DNA of 43,168 bases, from NCBI GenBank assembly GCA_903845935.1, contig CAIMZI010000007.1, forward strand, positions 1-43,168. The letters are read 5' to 3'. The position numbers and the translations under genes are program-made. The stretch comes from an uncultured beta proteobacterium. Its GTDB lineage: Bacteria; Pseudomonadota; Gammaproteobacteria; Burkholderiales; Burkholderiaceae_C. Positions 32,608-41,847 of the stretch are shown in pieces. The notes under the pieces are model-generated. The model had not been told where the DNA came from, ran no database searches, and saw only the letters and a list, made by a program, of their open reading frames with translations. Positions within the stretch are counted from its first letter, which is position 1. Every line of letters starts with the position of its first letter.

Positions 32608-34026
32608 TTACAACGATTCAGATTGGTCGCCCGCACCTTGGCTGACGGCGCTTCCATCGCCGGGTCGCAAGGCCCAGAACGACAGAGACGATAGCAGCGT
32701 GATGGCGCCCAACAGCAGGAATGCGTGGTGCAGTGCCTGGGTTACAGCGAATCTGTTCGTTTGTGGAATGTCCCCCAGATACCAGGCCGTCACCAGCGTG
32801 CCACAGGCCAAACCAAAGCTCATGGACAGCTGCTGCATGGAACTTCCGATGGTGCTTGCCATGCTGGAATCTTGGGCTTCAATGTCCGAATACGCCATGG
32901 AGTTCATGCTGGTGAACTGCAGGGAATTGAAGAAACCCTGGACCAGACTCAAACCGACGATCAGCCACAGGGGCGTGTTGGCTGCGACCAAAGAAAACAG
33001 GCTGATCGTCAGGCCAATCAACACGGTGTTGACGACCAGAACCCTGCGATAGCCGAACCGCGCCAAAATCCTGGTCGCAACCAGTTTCATGAACATGGCC
33101 GCTGCGGCAACCGGCATCATCAGCAATCCGGATTGCCAGGACGTCATGCCAAGCCCGACTTGGTACAGCAGCGGCAGCAAAAACGGTATTCCGCCCAGGC
33201 CCAGTCGCGTGACAAATCCCCCGAGAACCGAAATGCGAAAGGTGCGTACCTGGAACAGCGATAGGCGCAGCAACGGGGACGGGGTGCGTCCGGCATGGAA
33301 GCCATAGCCCAGCAGGAGCAGAATCGCAATGGCGCACAAGACAGACGCCATAGTTCCATCTATCCGGTGCTCACCAAAGACCTCCAGCAGCCAGGACAAC
33401 AGTGCGGTACCGGTGCCAAAGAGAACGAATCCCACCAAGTCAAATGAACGCTGCGATTCGCCCCGGTAATCGGGCATATGGCGGTGTATCAGCCACTGCG
33501 CGGCAATACCAACCGGAATGTTGACGAAGAAGATGTCGCGCCAGGAAAGCCAGTGAACAATCAGCCCGCCTATGGTGGGGCCGAGCAAGGGGCCAATCAG
33601 TGCGGGAATGATCACAAAATTCATCGCCACCAGCAGTTCCGACTTCGGATAGGTGCGGATGATGCTCAGCCTTCCAACCGGCATCATCATGGCGGCACCT
33701 ATACCCTGCAATATCCGCGCGCCCACCAGCATGGGCACATTGACCGACAGACCACACAGCACGGATGAAAACGTGAACAGGGCCACGGCCCAGGCAAACA
33801 CGCGTCGGGTCCCAAACCGGTCTGCCATCCATCCGCTCACCGGTATGCCAACGGCCAGACTCAGGATGTAACTGGCCACGACACCCTTCAGACTGAGCGG
33901 AGAAACGTTCAGGCTGGCAGCCATGACCGGCACCGCCGTATTGACAATGGTCGAGTCCAGTTGCTCCATGAAAAGCGCTGTCGCCACGACCCAGGGCAGG
34001 TAGCGCTTTACGGTGCTTTGTTCCAT
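32608..34026 (-). CDS. DHA2-family (EmrB/QacA-like) MFS transporter
   Basis: Inner-membrane proton-driven transporter of 472 residues with about 14 hydrophobic segments. Family motifs: motif D1-like EQLDSTIVNTAVPVMAASLN, motif A GWMADRFGTRRVF, motif B ARILQGIGAAMMMPVGRLSI, and motif C-like IPALIGPLLGPTIGGLI. Members usually export drugs or toxic metabolites. It lies 109 bases downstream of xdhB on the same strand, so it could be read with xdhAB and might export a purine-related compound, but this is not shown by the sequence. No periplasmic adaptor (EmrA-like) gene is adjacent. About 170 bases separate it from the start of the signalling operon downstream. Confidence 0.9.
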   Translation of the reverse strand: MEQSTVKRYLPWVVATALFMEQLDSTIVNTAVPVMAASLNVSPLSLKGVVASYILSLAVGIPVSGWMADRFGTRRVFAWAVALFTFSSVLCGLSVNVPMLVGARILQGIGAAMMMPVGRLSIIRTYPKSELLVAMNFVIIPALIGPLLGPTIGGLIVHWLSWRDIFFVNIPVGIAAQWLIHRHMPDYRGESQRSFDLVGFVLFGTGTALLSWLLEVFGEHRIDGTMASVLCAIAILLLLGYGFHAGRTPSPLLRLSLFQVRTFRISVLGGFVTRLGLGGIPFLLPLLYQVGLGMTSWQSGLLMMPVAAAAMFMKLVATRILARFGYRRVLVVNTVLIGLTISLFSLVAANTPLWLIVGLSLVQGFFNSLQFTSMNSMAYSDIEAQDSSMASTIGSSMQQLSMSFGLACGTLVTAWYLGDIPQTNRFAVTQALHHAFLLLGAITLLSSLSFWALRPGDGSAVSQGAGDQSESL

Positions 34027-34078
34027 GGACCCGGCCTGAGCTTGCTTTTTGACATGCCTGCGAGCTTACGCCTTCACC

Positions 34079-34096
34079 GCCCTGATCGGGCAGGGC
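34079..34096. other. Stem-loop between xdhB and the MFS gene
   Basis: GCCCTG (34079-34084) and CAGGGC (34091-34096) form a six-pair stem with a six-base loop. No run of T follows on either strand, so it is not a classical terminator; it may lessen read-through or stabilise the xdhAB transcript 3' end. Confidence 0.3.
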
Positions 34097-34135
34097 TTGC
34101 TAACAGCTTTCGGTGTTGAGTTGGCGGATTTTCTA

Positions 34136-36466
34136 TCAGCGATGGATGGCCGCCAATACGTTCTCTGCCGTTGCGGGCGCCGTCAGCTGCACCGGTGTTG
34201 CGTCAGCGCGTGCGGCTTCAACGGCATCGCGCAGCGCCTCATAGACGCTGATGGCCAGCATGAAGGGCGGCTCGCCCACGGCCTTGCTGCCAAACACGTT
34301 GTCCTCGCGATTGGGCTCGGGCCACAGCGCCACCTTGAGGTGCTGCGGCACATCACCGGCCGTGGGAATCTTGTAGGTGCTGGGCGCGTGGGTGGATAAA
34401 ACGCCCTTATCGTTCCACACCAGTTGCTCGGTGGTCAGCCAGCCCATGCCCTGCACAAAGCCGCCCTCGATCTGGCCGATGTCGATGGCCGGGTTGATGC
34501 TGTGCCCGACGTCGTGCAGTATGTCGACCTTGAGCACCTTGCTTTCGCCGGTGAGCGTGTCGATCGCCACCTCGGTGCAGGCAGCGCCATAGGCGAAGTA
34601 GTAGAAGGGCCGCCCGGACAGCGTCGTCTTGTCGTAGTGGATCTTGGGCGTGCGGTAAAAGCCGTCGCTCCAGAGCTGGATGCGGTTGGCATAGGCCATG
34701 GCCACCACCTCCTTAAAGCTGCGCGTTACTGTGGGTGACGCGACCTGGCCGCCTTCAAAGCGGATGGCCCCGGCACCGCAGCCGTCCAGACCACCGACAA
34801 AGGCGGCCAGGTTGTCGCGCACATGGCGTGCGGCATATTGCGCGGCGCGGCCGTTCAGGTCGGTGCCAGCGGAGGCGGCGGTGGCCGAGGCGTTGGCCAC
34901 CTTGCTGGTGTCGCTGGCCGTGGCCAGCACGCGCTCGAATGCAATGCCCAGCTCGTCGGCGACGATTTGCGAGACCTTGGTGTGCAGTCCCTGGCCCATC
35001 TCGGTGCCACCGTGGTTCACCTGCACGCTGCCATCGGTGTAGACATGGACCAGGGCACCGGCCTGGTTGAATAGGGTGGCGGTAAAGCTGATGCCGAACT
35101 TCACCGGCGTGAGCGCAATGCCGCGTTTGAGCACCGCGCTCTTAGCATTCCAGGATTCGATTTCCGCGCGGCGCATGCGGTAGCTGCTGCTGGCTTCGAG
35201 CGCGCTGATCAGCGGCTGAAGGATGTTGTCTTCCACCCGCATCTGGTAATGCGTGGTGTCGCGTTTGCCTGTGCCATCGGTAAGCGGCTCTTCGCTGTAG
35301 AGATTGCGCAGGCGCACATCGAGCGGGTCCAGTTTCAGCCGACGCGCGATGTCGCCCATGATGGCCTCGATCAGGATGACGCCCTGTGGGCCGCCAAAGC
35401 CGCGAAAGGCGGTGTGGCTTTGCGTGTGGGTCTTGCAGCGGTAGGAGGCAATCTCCACATGCTCCAGGTAATAGGCGTTGTCGCTGTGGAAGATGGCGCG
35501 GTCCGCCACCGGGCCGGACAGGTCGGCGCTCCAGCCGCAGTTGGCGGCCATCATCAGTTGCAGGGCGGTGAGGCGCCCGCTGTCGTCAAAACCTGCGGTG
35601 TACTGGTATTCAAACGGATGGCGCTTGCCGGTGATCATGAAGTCGTCGTCGCGGTCCAGCCGCAGTTTGATGGCGCAGCCGAGTTTTTTGGCTGCCACCG
35701 CCGCCCATACCGCCAGATGGCCGGCCTGGGTTTCCTTGCCACCAAAACCGCCGCCCATGCGGCGGCATTCGACGCGCACCGCGTGGTTGTCGATTCCCAG
35801 CGCGTGCGCCACCCAATGCTGCACCTCGCCGGGATGCTGGGTGCTGCTGTACACCGTCCACTGGTTCTGCTCCAGGGGCATCACATAGGCAATCTGGCCC
35901 TCCAGATAAAAATGCTCCTGGCCGCCGACCTCCAGCGTGCCGGTGAGCTGGTGCTTGGCATTGTGCATGGCAGCCGCTGCATCGCCGCGTCGCACATGAA
36001 CCGGCGCCAGCACATAGCTCTTCGTTGCCAAGGCTTGCTTGACGCTCAGGATGGCGGGAAGCGACTCAATGTCCAGCAACACCCGGCGCGCCGCGTGCCT
36101 GGCCTGCAGGGCAGTGCGGGCAATCACGAGGCCGATGACCTGACCGACATACTGCACCGTATCCGTTGCAAACACCGGCTCGTCACCGGCAAAGGCGGCC
36201 AGCTGAGGGTCGCCGGGAATGTCCCGGGCCAGGATGACATCCACCACGCCGGGCATTGCCAGAGCGATGCGGGCGTCCACGCACTTGAGGCGGCCATGGG
36301 CCACCGTGGAAAGAATCGGTGCGGCGTGCAGGGTGCCGCGCAGCTCGGGCAGGTCGTCGATGTAATGCACGGCACCTGCCACCTGGGCGGCTGCGCTTTC
36401 ATGGTGCACCGAGACGCCCGCAGCGGGGGAGGTGGCTTGCGTTGTGGAGTAGGGTGCTTGGCTCAT
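34136..36466 (-). CDS. xdhB: XdhB, xanthine dehydrogenase molybdopterin subunit
   Basis: Large catalytic subunit of xanthine dehydrogenase, which oxidises hypoxanthine and xanthine to urate; 776 residues, normal. Molybdenum-cofactor motifs: RMGGGFGGKETQ, AFRGFGGPQGV with the substrate Arg, NHGGTEMGQGLHTKV, EGGFVQGMGWLTTEQL and GSKAVGEPPFML with the catalytic base Glu732. The start overlaps the xdhA stop (ATGA), so the subunits are made together. XdhC, needed for cofactor sulfuration, is encoded far away at 16696. Downstream is an MFS exporter gene. Confidence 0.96.
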   Translation of the reverse strand: MSQAPYSTTQATSPAAGVSVHHESAAAQVAGAVHYIDDLPELRGTLHAAPILSTVAHGRLKCVDARIALAMPGVVDVILARDIPGDPQLAAFAGDEPVFATDTVQYVGQVIGLVIARTALQARHAARRVLLDIESLPAILSVKQALATKSYVLAPVHVRRGDAAAAMHNAKHQLTGTLEVGGQEHFYLEGQIAYVMPLEQNQWTVYSSTQHPGEVQHWVAHALGIDNHAVRVECRRMGGGFGGKETQAGHLAVWAAVAAKKLGCAIKLRLDRDDDFMITGKRHPFEYQYTAGFDDSGRLTALQLMMAANCGWSADLSGPVADRAIFHSDNAYYLEHVEIASYRCKTHTQSHTAFRGFGGPQGVILIEAIMGDIARRLKLDPLDVRLRNLYSEEPLTDGTGKRDTTHYQMRVEDNILQPLISALEASSSYRMRRAEIESWNAKSAVLKRGIALTPVKFGISFTATLFNQAGALVHVYTDGSVQVNHGGTEMGQGLHTKVSQIVADELGIAFERVLATASDTSKVANASATAASAGTDLNGRAAQYAARHVRDNLAAFVGGLDGCGAGAIRFEGGQVASPTVTRSFKEVVAMAYANRIQLWSDGFYRTPKIHYDKTTLSGRPFYYFAYGAACTEVAIDTLTGESKVLKVDILHDVGHSINPAIDIGQIEGGFVQGMGWLTTEQLVWNDKGVLSTHAPSTYKIPTAGDVPQHLKVALWPEPNREDNVFGSKAVGEPPFMLAISVYEALRDAVEAARADATPVQLTAPATAENVLAAIHR

Positions 36467-37926
36467 GCGGCATCTCCCTCAAGCACCAGGGTTTCCAATG
36501 AGCTGTTTGCTGCGCCCTGGCTTTCCAGCCAGTAGCGCTGCAGCAGATTGCCCAGCACCTCGCTGCGGTAGGCGGCGCTGGCGCGCATGTCGCTGATGGG
36601 GCTGAATTCGGCACGCAGCACTTGCGCCGCCGCCTGTACCGTTGCGGGGTTCCAGGGCTGGCCCAATAGCGCGGCCTGCGTTTTGATGGCTCGCACCGGC
36701 GTGGCAGCCACACCGCCCACGCCGATAGAGGCCCGTGCCACCATGCCGTCGGTGATGTGCAGATTCAGCGCCAGGCAGACGGCCGAGATGTCGTCCTCCA
36801 AGCGCTTGGAAATCTTGTAGACGCGGCTGAACTCCTGCGGCGCCGCGCGGGGCACCTTGATCCAAGCCAGCACCTCGCCTTTGGCCATCACATTCTTGCG
36901 GTAGCCGGTGTACAGGTCTTCCAGCTTCAATTCGCGGTGGCCTCTTGCGCTCATCAACACCACATTGGCACCCAGCGCAATCAGCAGCGGCATGGAGTCG
37001 CCAATCGGAGAGCCATTGGCCACATTGCCACCCAGGGTGCCGGAGTTGCGCACCGGCAGTCCGGCAAAACGGTGGGCAAAGCTAGCCAGCTGCGGCCGGT
37101 CTGCCACCAGGGCGGCAAAGGCATCAGTGAGCTTGACGGCAGCACCGATGGCGATGTGGTGCTTGTATTGCTCCACACGGCGCAGCTCCTTCACCCTTGT
37201 CAGATCCAGGATGCGCGCAAACTGCATGTGCATCTTCGTGACCCACAGACCGACGTCGGTGCAACCGGCCACCAACTGGGCTTGCGGGTGCTGGGCGCGC
37301 AGGCTCAGCAAGTCCTTCAAGGTCTTTGGGCTAAGGTAGCTGGCATCGGGCGCTGCGATGGCCGTGTTTGCTTGCTGGCGCTCCGGCTTGGCGAGTTGGC
37401 GCAAACCGGCCAGCACGGCATCCTGATCCACCCGCATGGCTGGCAGATCCTGCATGGCTTGTGCCGCATCCAGAATGGGCCGGTAGCCGGTGCAGCGGCA
37501 CAGATTGCCGGACAGCGCGCCCTGGGCCTGCAGGCGCGAGATCGGGCCGCTGGCCCGGCTTTCGTACAGCGCAAACAGGCTCATGACAAAGCCTGGGGTG
37601 CAAAAACCGCATTGCGAGCCGTGGCACTCCACCATGGCTTCTTGTGCCGGGTGATTTTTAAGATCCTCCACCGTCCACAGCGCCATGCCGTCGATGGAGT
37701 GCGCCAGGCGTATGCAGCTGTTGATGGCCTTTAGCTCGAGTTTGCCTTGCTTTTCCTCGCCAACCACCACGGTGCAGGCGCCACAGTCGCCCTCGCCGCA
37801 GCCTTCCTTGGTGCCGCTGCAATGCAGGTCTTCACGCAGCAGATCCAAAAGGGTGCGGTCGGTCGCCACACCACTCAGGGTGACGACCTGGCCGCATCGG
37901 AAAAAACGCAGGGCTTGGGTATTCAT
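36463..37926 (-). CDS. xdhA: XdhA, xanthine dehydrogenase iron-sulfur/FAD subunit
   Basis: Small subunit that carries electrons from the molybdenum site to NAD; 487 residues. The N-terminal plant-type 2Fe-2S domain has LHCSGTKEGCGEGDCGACTV (Cys43, 48, 51 and 71), the second 2Fe-2S domain has CHGSQCGFCTPGFVMS (Cys106, 109) and LSGNLCRCTGYRP (Cys143, 145). An FAD-binding domain follows (LVAGCTDVGLWVTK; GTLGGNVANGSPIGDSMPLL) and then the CO-dehydrogenase-flavoprotein C-terminal domain. AGGAA lies nine bases before the ATG. First gene of xdhA-xdhB, divergent from the BMP-type transporter across a 314-base gap. Confidence 0.96.
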   Translation of the reverse strand: MNTQALRFFRCGQVVTLSGVATDRTLLDLLREDLHCSGTKEGCGEGDCGACTVVVGEEKQGKLELKAINSCIRLAHSIDGMALWTVEDLKNHPAQEAMVECHGSQCGFCTPGFVMSLFALYESRASGPISRLQAQGALSGNLCRCTGYRPILDAAQAMQDLPAMRVDQDAVLAGLRQLAKPERQQANTAIAAPDASYLSPKTLKDLLSLRAQHPQAQLVAGCTDVGLWVTKMHMQFARILDLTRVKELRRVEQYKHHIAIGAAVKLTDAFAALVADRPQLASFAHRFAGLPVRNSGTLGGNVANGSPIGDSMPLLIALGANVVLMSARGHRELKLEDLYTGYRKNVMAKGEVLAWIKVPRAAPQEFSRVYKISKRLEDDISAVCLALNLHITDGMVARASIGVGGVAATPVRAIKTQAALLGQPWNPATVQAAAQVLRAEFSPISDMRASAAYRSEVLGNLLQRYWLESQGAANSSLETLVLEGDAA

Positions 37927-38240
37927 TCGGGTTTCCTCGTACGGGAGGGTAAATCGGGATTCGGCGCTCGGCCATACGCATTAGCATAGGGCAGACAACA
38001 AGTCCCCGTAGGAGTACCCCCACATTTTGACAAGATTGATTTTGATCGGATGGCCCTGGAGCCGCTTTTGGTGCGCTGTGGCGTCGCCAATGTGGCATCA
38101 AGCTTGCTGGTGTTTCCCACAATGATGCACCACAAGCCAAGTCAGGAGCGCAGCCACAGTCCGGAGTCCATCCTCTGGCTGCGTGAGCGTGTAAAGTCCG
38201 GCGCTGCTTCGTTGAAAAAATTGAACGGAATCCCGACACG
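37927..38240. other. Divergent intergenic region between xdhA and the nucleoside transporter
   Basis: This 314-base gap must hold the promoters for both units, but no convincing -35/-10 pair stands out. Seen: TATGCT on the minus strand near 37987 as a possible xdhA -10; an imperfect TTGAT-N4-ATCGG at 38036-38049; and inverted and direct repeats at 38149-38230 listed separately. No TGTATACA operator is present, so these genes are probably not under the GntR regulator. Confidence 0.5.
38149..38230 (+). promoter_or_regulatory. Possible structured leader of the nucleoside transporter mRNA
   Basis: CGCAGCCA (38149-38156) and TGGCTGCG (38176-38183) can form an eight-pair stem. AGTCCGG occurs at 38158-38164 and again at 38195-38201. 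TTCGTT (38208-38213) can pair with AACGGAA (38224-38230, one bulge), which would hide the GGAA ribosome site of the ATG at 38241. Such a layout suits translational control, but no known riboswitch class was recognised. Confidence 0.35.
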
Positions 38241-39815
38241 ATGACACTGCCTCGATTGCAACTGACCGGCATCACCAAGGCCTACCCCGGCGTGGTGGCC
38301 AACAGCGATGTGTCGCTGACCGTGATGCCCGGTGAAACCCATGCCGTGCTGGGTGAAAACGGCGCTGGCAAGTCCACGCTGATGAAGATCATCTACGGCT
38401 CCATCAAGCCCGACGCCGGCGAGATGCGGCTCAACGGCCAGCCGATCGTCATTCACAACCCCAAAGAGGCGCGCGCCAACGGCATCAGCATGGTGTTCCA
38501 GCACTTCAACCTGTTTGACACCATGACCGTGGCCGAAAACGTCTGGCTGGGCCTGGCGCGCGAATCTCTGGAGCAGGTAACGGCCAGCATCATCGCCAAG
38601 GCCAATGAATACGGCCTGGACATAGACCCGGCGCGCCCGGTCCATACCTTGAGCGTGGGTGAAATGCAGCGCGTGGAGATCATCCGTGCGCTCTTGACCC
38701 GGCCCGAGCTTCTGATCCTGGACGAGCCGACCTCGGTGCTGACCCCGCAGGCGGTGGAAAAACTATTCGTCGTCCTGAAGAAGCTGGCCTCGGAAGGCTG
38801 CAGCATTCTCTACATCTCGCACAAGCTGCATGAAATCCGCGAACTGTGTACCGCCTGCACCGTGCTGCGCGGCGGCAAGGTCACCGGCGTTTGCAACCCG
38901 CAGGAAGAGTCCAATGCGTCGCTGTCGCGCCTGATGATTGGCGCCGAGCCACCGCAACTGGAGCACCGGCCCCGCAAGCCCGGCGAGCGCCGTATGCAGG
39001 TTTCCAACCTGAGCCTGGAGCGAGAAGACCAGTTTGGCGTCGATCTGGAGGGCATCAGCCTGGAGGTGCGCGCCGGGGAAGTGGTGGGAATTGCCGGGGT
39101 CTCGGGCAATGGCCAGAAAGAACTGCTCTACGCGCTGTCGGGTGAAGACTGCCGCGCGCCTGTCGGCAGCATCCGCATGGGCGACAAGGATGTCTCCAAA
39201 CTGCACCCCGGCGCCAGGCGCAGCTTAGGTCTGCACTTTGTGCCGGAGGAGCGCCTGGGGCGCGGAGCCGTGCCCACGCTGAGCCTGGCGCACAACCTCT
39301 TGCTGACGCGCACCGGCGCCATCAAGCATCCCGGCTTTGCCGGTGGCTGGATCCAGGTAAATAAGCTCGAAGACCATGCGGCCGAGATCATCAAGGCCTT
39401 TAACGTCAAGGCCGGTGGCCCGCAGGCGCTGGCCAAATCCCTGTCCGGCGGTAATTTGCAGAAATTTATTGTCGGCCGCGAGATCGACGCGCATCCCACG
39501 CTGTTTATCGTCTCGCAGCCCACCTGGGGTGTGGACGTGGGGGCCGCCGCGCAGATTCGTGGCGAGATTCTGGCCCTGCGCGATGCCGGTTGCGCCGTGC
39601 TGGTGGTCAGCGAGGAGCTGGAAGAATTGTTCGAGGTCAGCGACCGCCTGCATGTGATTGCGCGCGGCAAGCTTTCGCCCTCGGTGCCGATAGCGCAGGC
39701 GACGGTGGAAAAGATTGGCGAGTGGATGAGCGGCTTGTGGTCAGTAGAGGAGGGTCCCGACGCCGGGGCTGCGACCCGCGCAGCGGCGCAGCATGGGGGG
39801 CATCATCATGCTTAA
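38241..39815 (+). CDS. BMP-type nucleoside/purine ABC transporter ATP-binding protein
   Basis: Cytoplasmic protein of 524 residues with two fused ABC domains, as in the RbsA/NupA/YufO group. First domain: Walker A GENGAGKST, signature LSVGEMQRVEIIRAL, Walker B LLILDEPTSVL. Second domain: a degenerate Walker A (GVSGNGQKELL), signature LSGGNLQKFIVGREI, and SQPTWGVDVGAA in place of the usual DEPT; this asymmetry is normal for the family. The last residues end in a His-rich tail (QHGGHHHA). The 3' end overlaps the permease gene. Together with two permeases and a BMP lipoprotein it forms a complete importer for nucleosides or purine bases, beside xdhAB. Confidence 0.93.
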   Translation: MTLPRLQLTGITKAYPGVVANSDVSLTVMPGETHAVLGENGAGKSTLMKIIYGSIKPDAGEMRLNGQPIVIHNPKEARANGISMVFQHFNLFDTMTVAENVWLGLARESLEQVTASIIAKANEYGLDIDPARPVHTLSVGEMQRVEIIRALLTRPELLILDEPTSVLTPQAVEKLFVVLKKLASEGCSILYISHKLHEIRELCTACTVLRGGKVTGVCNPQEESNASLSRLMIGAEPPQLEHRPRKPGERRMQVSNLSLEREDQFGVDLEGISLEVRAGEVVGIAGVSGNGQKELLYALSGEDCRAPVGSIRMGDKDVSKLHPGARRSLGLHFVPEERLGRGAVPTLSLAHNLLLTRTGAIKHPGFAGGWIQVNKLEDHAAEIIKAFNVKAGGPQALAKSLSGGNLQKFIVGREIDAHPTLFIVSQPTWGVDVGAAAQIRGEILALRDAGCAVLVVSEELEELFEVSDRLHVIARGKLSPSVPIAQATVEKIGEWMSGLWSVEEGPDAGAATRAAAQHGGHHHA

Positions 39816-40869
39816 GCTCGAAGCGCGTCAACAACCTTCCCGCATCTGGGTTTATGGTTCGCCGCTCTTGGCGTTGCTGATCACCGTGCTGGTCGGTGTG
39901 CTGCTGTTTGTGGCGCTGGGCAAGGACCCGCTGCGTGGCCTGGAAATGTTTTTCTGGCAGCCCATTAGAAGCAGCTACGCCCTGGGCGAACTGATGGTCA
40001 AGGCGACGCCGCTTTTGATCATTGCGCTAGGCCTGTCGGTCTGCTTTCGCTCCAATGTGATGAACATCGGCGCCGAGGGCCAGTATGTGATCGGCGCCAT
40101 CTTCGCCTCGGGCGTGGCCCTGCTGGCCGACAAGAGCACGGGCGGCTGGATCGTGGTGCCCATTTTGCTGGCCGGTATTGCCGGGGGCATGGCCTGGGCG
40201 GCGCTGACGGCGCTGCTGCGCGATCTGTTTAACGCCAACGAAATTCTGGTCAGCCTGATGCTGGTCTACGTGGCGCTGCAGGTGCTGAGTTACCTGGTGG
40301 GCGGTCCCTGGATGGACCCGCAGGGCTTCAACTTTCCGCAGACCAAGCTGTTTGAAGCGGCCACGCATATTCCGCGTCTGCTCCAGGGCTCGCGCATGAC
40401 CATTGGCGTGCTGATTGCCGCGCTGGGTTCGGCCGCACTCTGGGTGTTTCTGTTTCGCACCCGCGCCGGTTTCGCCCTGCAGGTGGGTGGCATTGCACCG
40501 GCGGCGGCGCGCTACGCCGGTTTCTCCTCGCGCCGTGCGCTGTGGACCGCGCTGATGATTTCGGGCGGTGCGGCCGGGCTGGCCGGTGCGCTGGAAGTGG
40601 CCGGGCCGATCGGGCAGCTTTCGAGCTTTCTGCCTGCGGGCTACGGCTTTGCCGCCATCATCGTGGTCTATGTGGGGCGGCTGCACCCCATAGGCATGGT
40701 GTTCTCGGCCATACTGATGAGCATGTTCTATATTGGCGGTGAGATGGCGCAGTCGCGATTGGGGCTGACCAAGTCTCTCACCGGCGTGTTCCAGGGCCTG
40801 CTGTTGTTCAGCCTGCTGGCCTGCGACACGCTGGTCAACTATTCCGTCAAATTCAGGAGGAACACCTAA
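39808..40869 (+). CDS. BMP-type nucleoside/purine ABC transporter permease 1
   Basis: Inner-membrane permease of 353 residues with about nine hydrophobic segments. Family features: RSNVMNIGAEGQYVIGAIFA and GFALQVGGIAPAAARYAGFS, GYGFAAIIVVYVGRLHPIGMV. The ATG at 39808 is preferred because GGGGGG at 39795-39800 is a fitting ribosome site; an ATG at 39793 is possible. It overlaps the ATPase gene by eight bases and its stop overlaps the next start by one base (TAATG), so translation of the set is coupled. Confidence 0.93.
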   Translation: MLKLEARQQPSRIWVYGSPLLALLITVLVGVLLFVALGKDPLRGLEMFFWQPIRSSYALGELMVKATPLLIIALGLSVCFRSNVMNIGAEGQYVIGAIFASGVALLADKSTGGWIVVPILLAGIAGGMAWAALTALLRDLFNANEILVSLMLVYVALQVLSYLVGGPWMDPQGFNFPQTKLFEAATHIPRLLQGSRMTIGVLIAALGSAALWVFLFRTRAGFALQVGGIAPAAARYAGFSSRRALWTALMISGGAAGLAGALEVAGPIGQLSSFLPAGYGFAAIIVVYVGRLHPIGMVFSAILMSMFYIGGEMAQSRLGLTKSLTGVFQGLLLFSLLACDTLVNYSVKFRRNT

Positions 40870-41789
40870 TGGATTCCTATGCGCTCTTGCTGGCCGCCAC
40901 GCTGAATGCGGGCACCGTGCTGGCTCTGGCCTCGCTGGGCCTGCTGGTCAACGAGAAGGTGGGCATTGTCAACTTGGGTGCCGAGGGCATGATGCTGTGC
41001 GCAGCGATCGCCGGTTTTGCCACCGCCGTGCATACCGGCAGCGACGTGATGGGCTTTAGCGTCGGCATTCTGGTCGGCGCCTTGCTGGCTGCGGTGTTCG
41101 GCGTGCTGGTGATCTGGCTCAACACCAACCAGTTCGCCACCGGCCTGGCCTTGTCGCTGTTTGGCACCGGTCTGTCGGCCTTTGTCGGCACCGCCTATGT
41201 GCAGGAAAAGCTGGTGGACCGAGCTAGCTTTGCCATTCCCTACCTCTCCGATATCCCCTGGCTGGGCGTGGCCCTGTTTCGCCAGCATCCGCTGGTCTAT
41301 ATCACCATGGCGCTGACCGGCGCGATGATCTGGTTTATGTACAAAACCCGTGCCGGCCTGGTGCTGCGCAGCGTCGGCGAGAGCCCGGAGTCGGCCCATG
41401 CGCTGGGCTATCCGGTACGCTTTATCCGCCTGGGCGCGGTGGTGGCCGGTGGCGCGCTGTGCGGCCTGGCCGGTGCCTATATCTCGCTGATTTACACACC
41501 GCTATGGGCCGAAGGCATGGTGGCCGGCAAGGGCTGGATCGCGCTGGCCCTGACCACCTTTGCCACCTGGCGTCCGGGCCGCGTGCTGCTGGGCGCCTAT
41601 TTGTTTGGCGGCGTCACCATGCTGCAGCTGCATTTGCAGGCGCTGGGGGTGCAGATTCCCAGCCAGTTGCTCAACAGCCTGCCCTATGTGGCGACGGTGG
41701 TGGTGCTGGCCGTCATCTCGCGCAACCCACAATGGATTCGCATCAATATGCCGGCCTCCATTGGCAAGCCGTTCTATCCGGGCTCCTGA
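40869..41789 (+). CDS. BMP-type nucleoside/purine ABC transporter permease 2
   Basis: Second permease of the importer, 306 residues, about eight hydrophobic segments. Family features: ATLNAGTVLALASLGLLVNE, VGIVNLGAEGMMLCAAIAG, and LRSVGESPESAHALGYPV. AGGAGG at 40855-40860 is a strong ribosome site. It overlaps the stop of permease 1 by one base. The binding lipoprotein gene follows after 58 bases. Confidence 0.93.
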   Translation: MDSYALLLAATLNAGTVLALASLGLLVNEKVGIVNLGAEGMMLCAAIAGFATAVHTGSDVMGFSVGILVGALLAAVFGVLVIWLNTNQFATGLALSLFGTGLSAFVGTAYVQEKLVDRASFAIPYLSDIPWLGVALFRQHPLVYITMALTGAMIWFMYKTRAGLVLRSVGESPESAHALGYPVRFIRLGAVVAGGALCGLAGAYISLIYTPLWAEGMVAGKGWIALALTTFATWRPGRVLLGAYLFGGVTMLQLHLQALGVQIPSQLLNSLPYVATVVVLAVISRNPQWIRINMPASIGKPFYPGS

Positions 41790-41847
41790 GTTTCCCCGCC
41801 ATAATCTCCGTTCACGCTTTCTCACCTCGTTACATAAAGGACTAGAC

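Noticed and set aside
35249..36535. 428-codon plus-strand open frame opposite xdhB
   Set aside because: Low-complexity composition and no family resemblance; xdhB motifs cover the same stretch.
38036..38049. TTGATTTTGATCGG as a second FNR box before xdhA/transporter
   Set aside because: Only the first half-site is right; two mismatches in the second half make it too weak.
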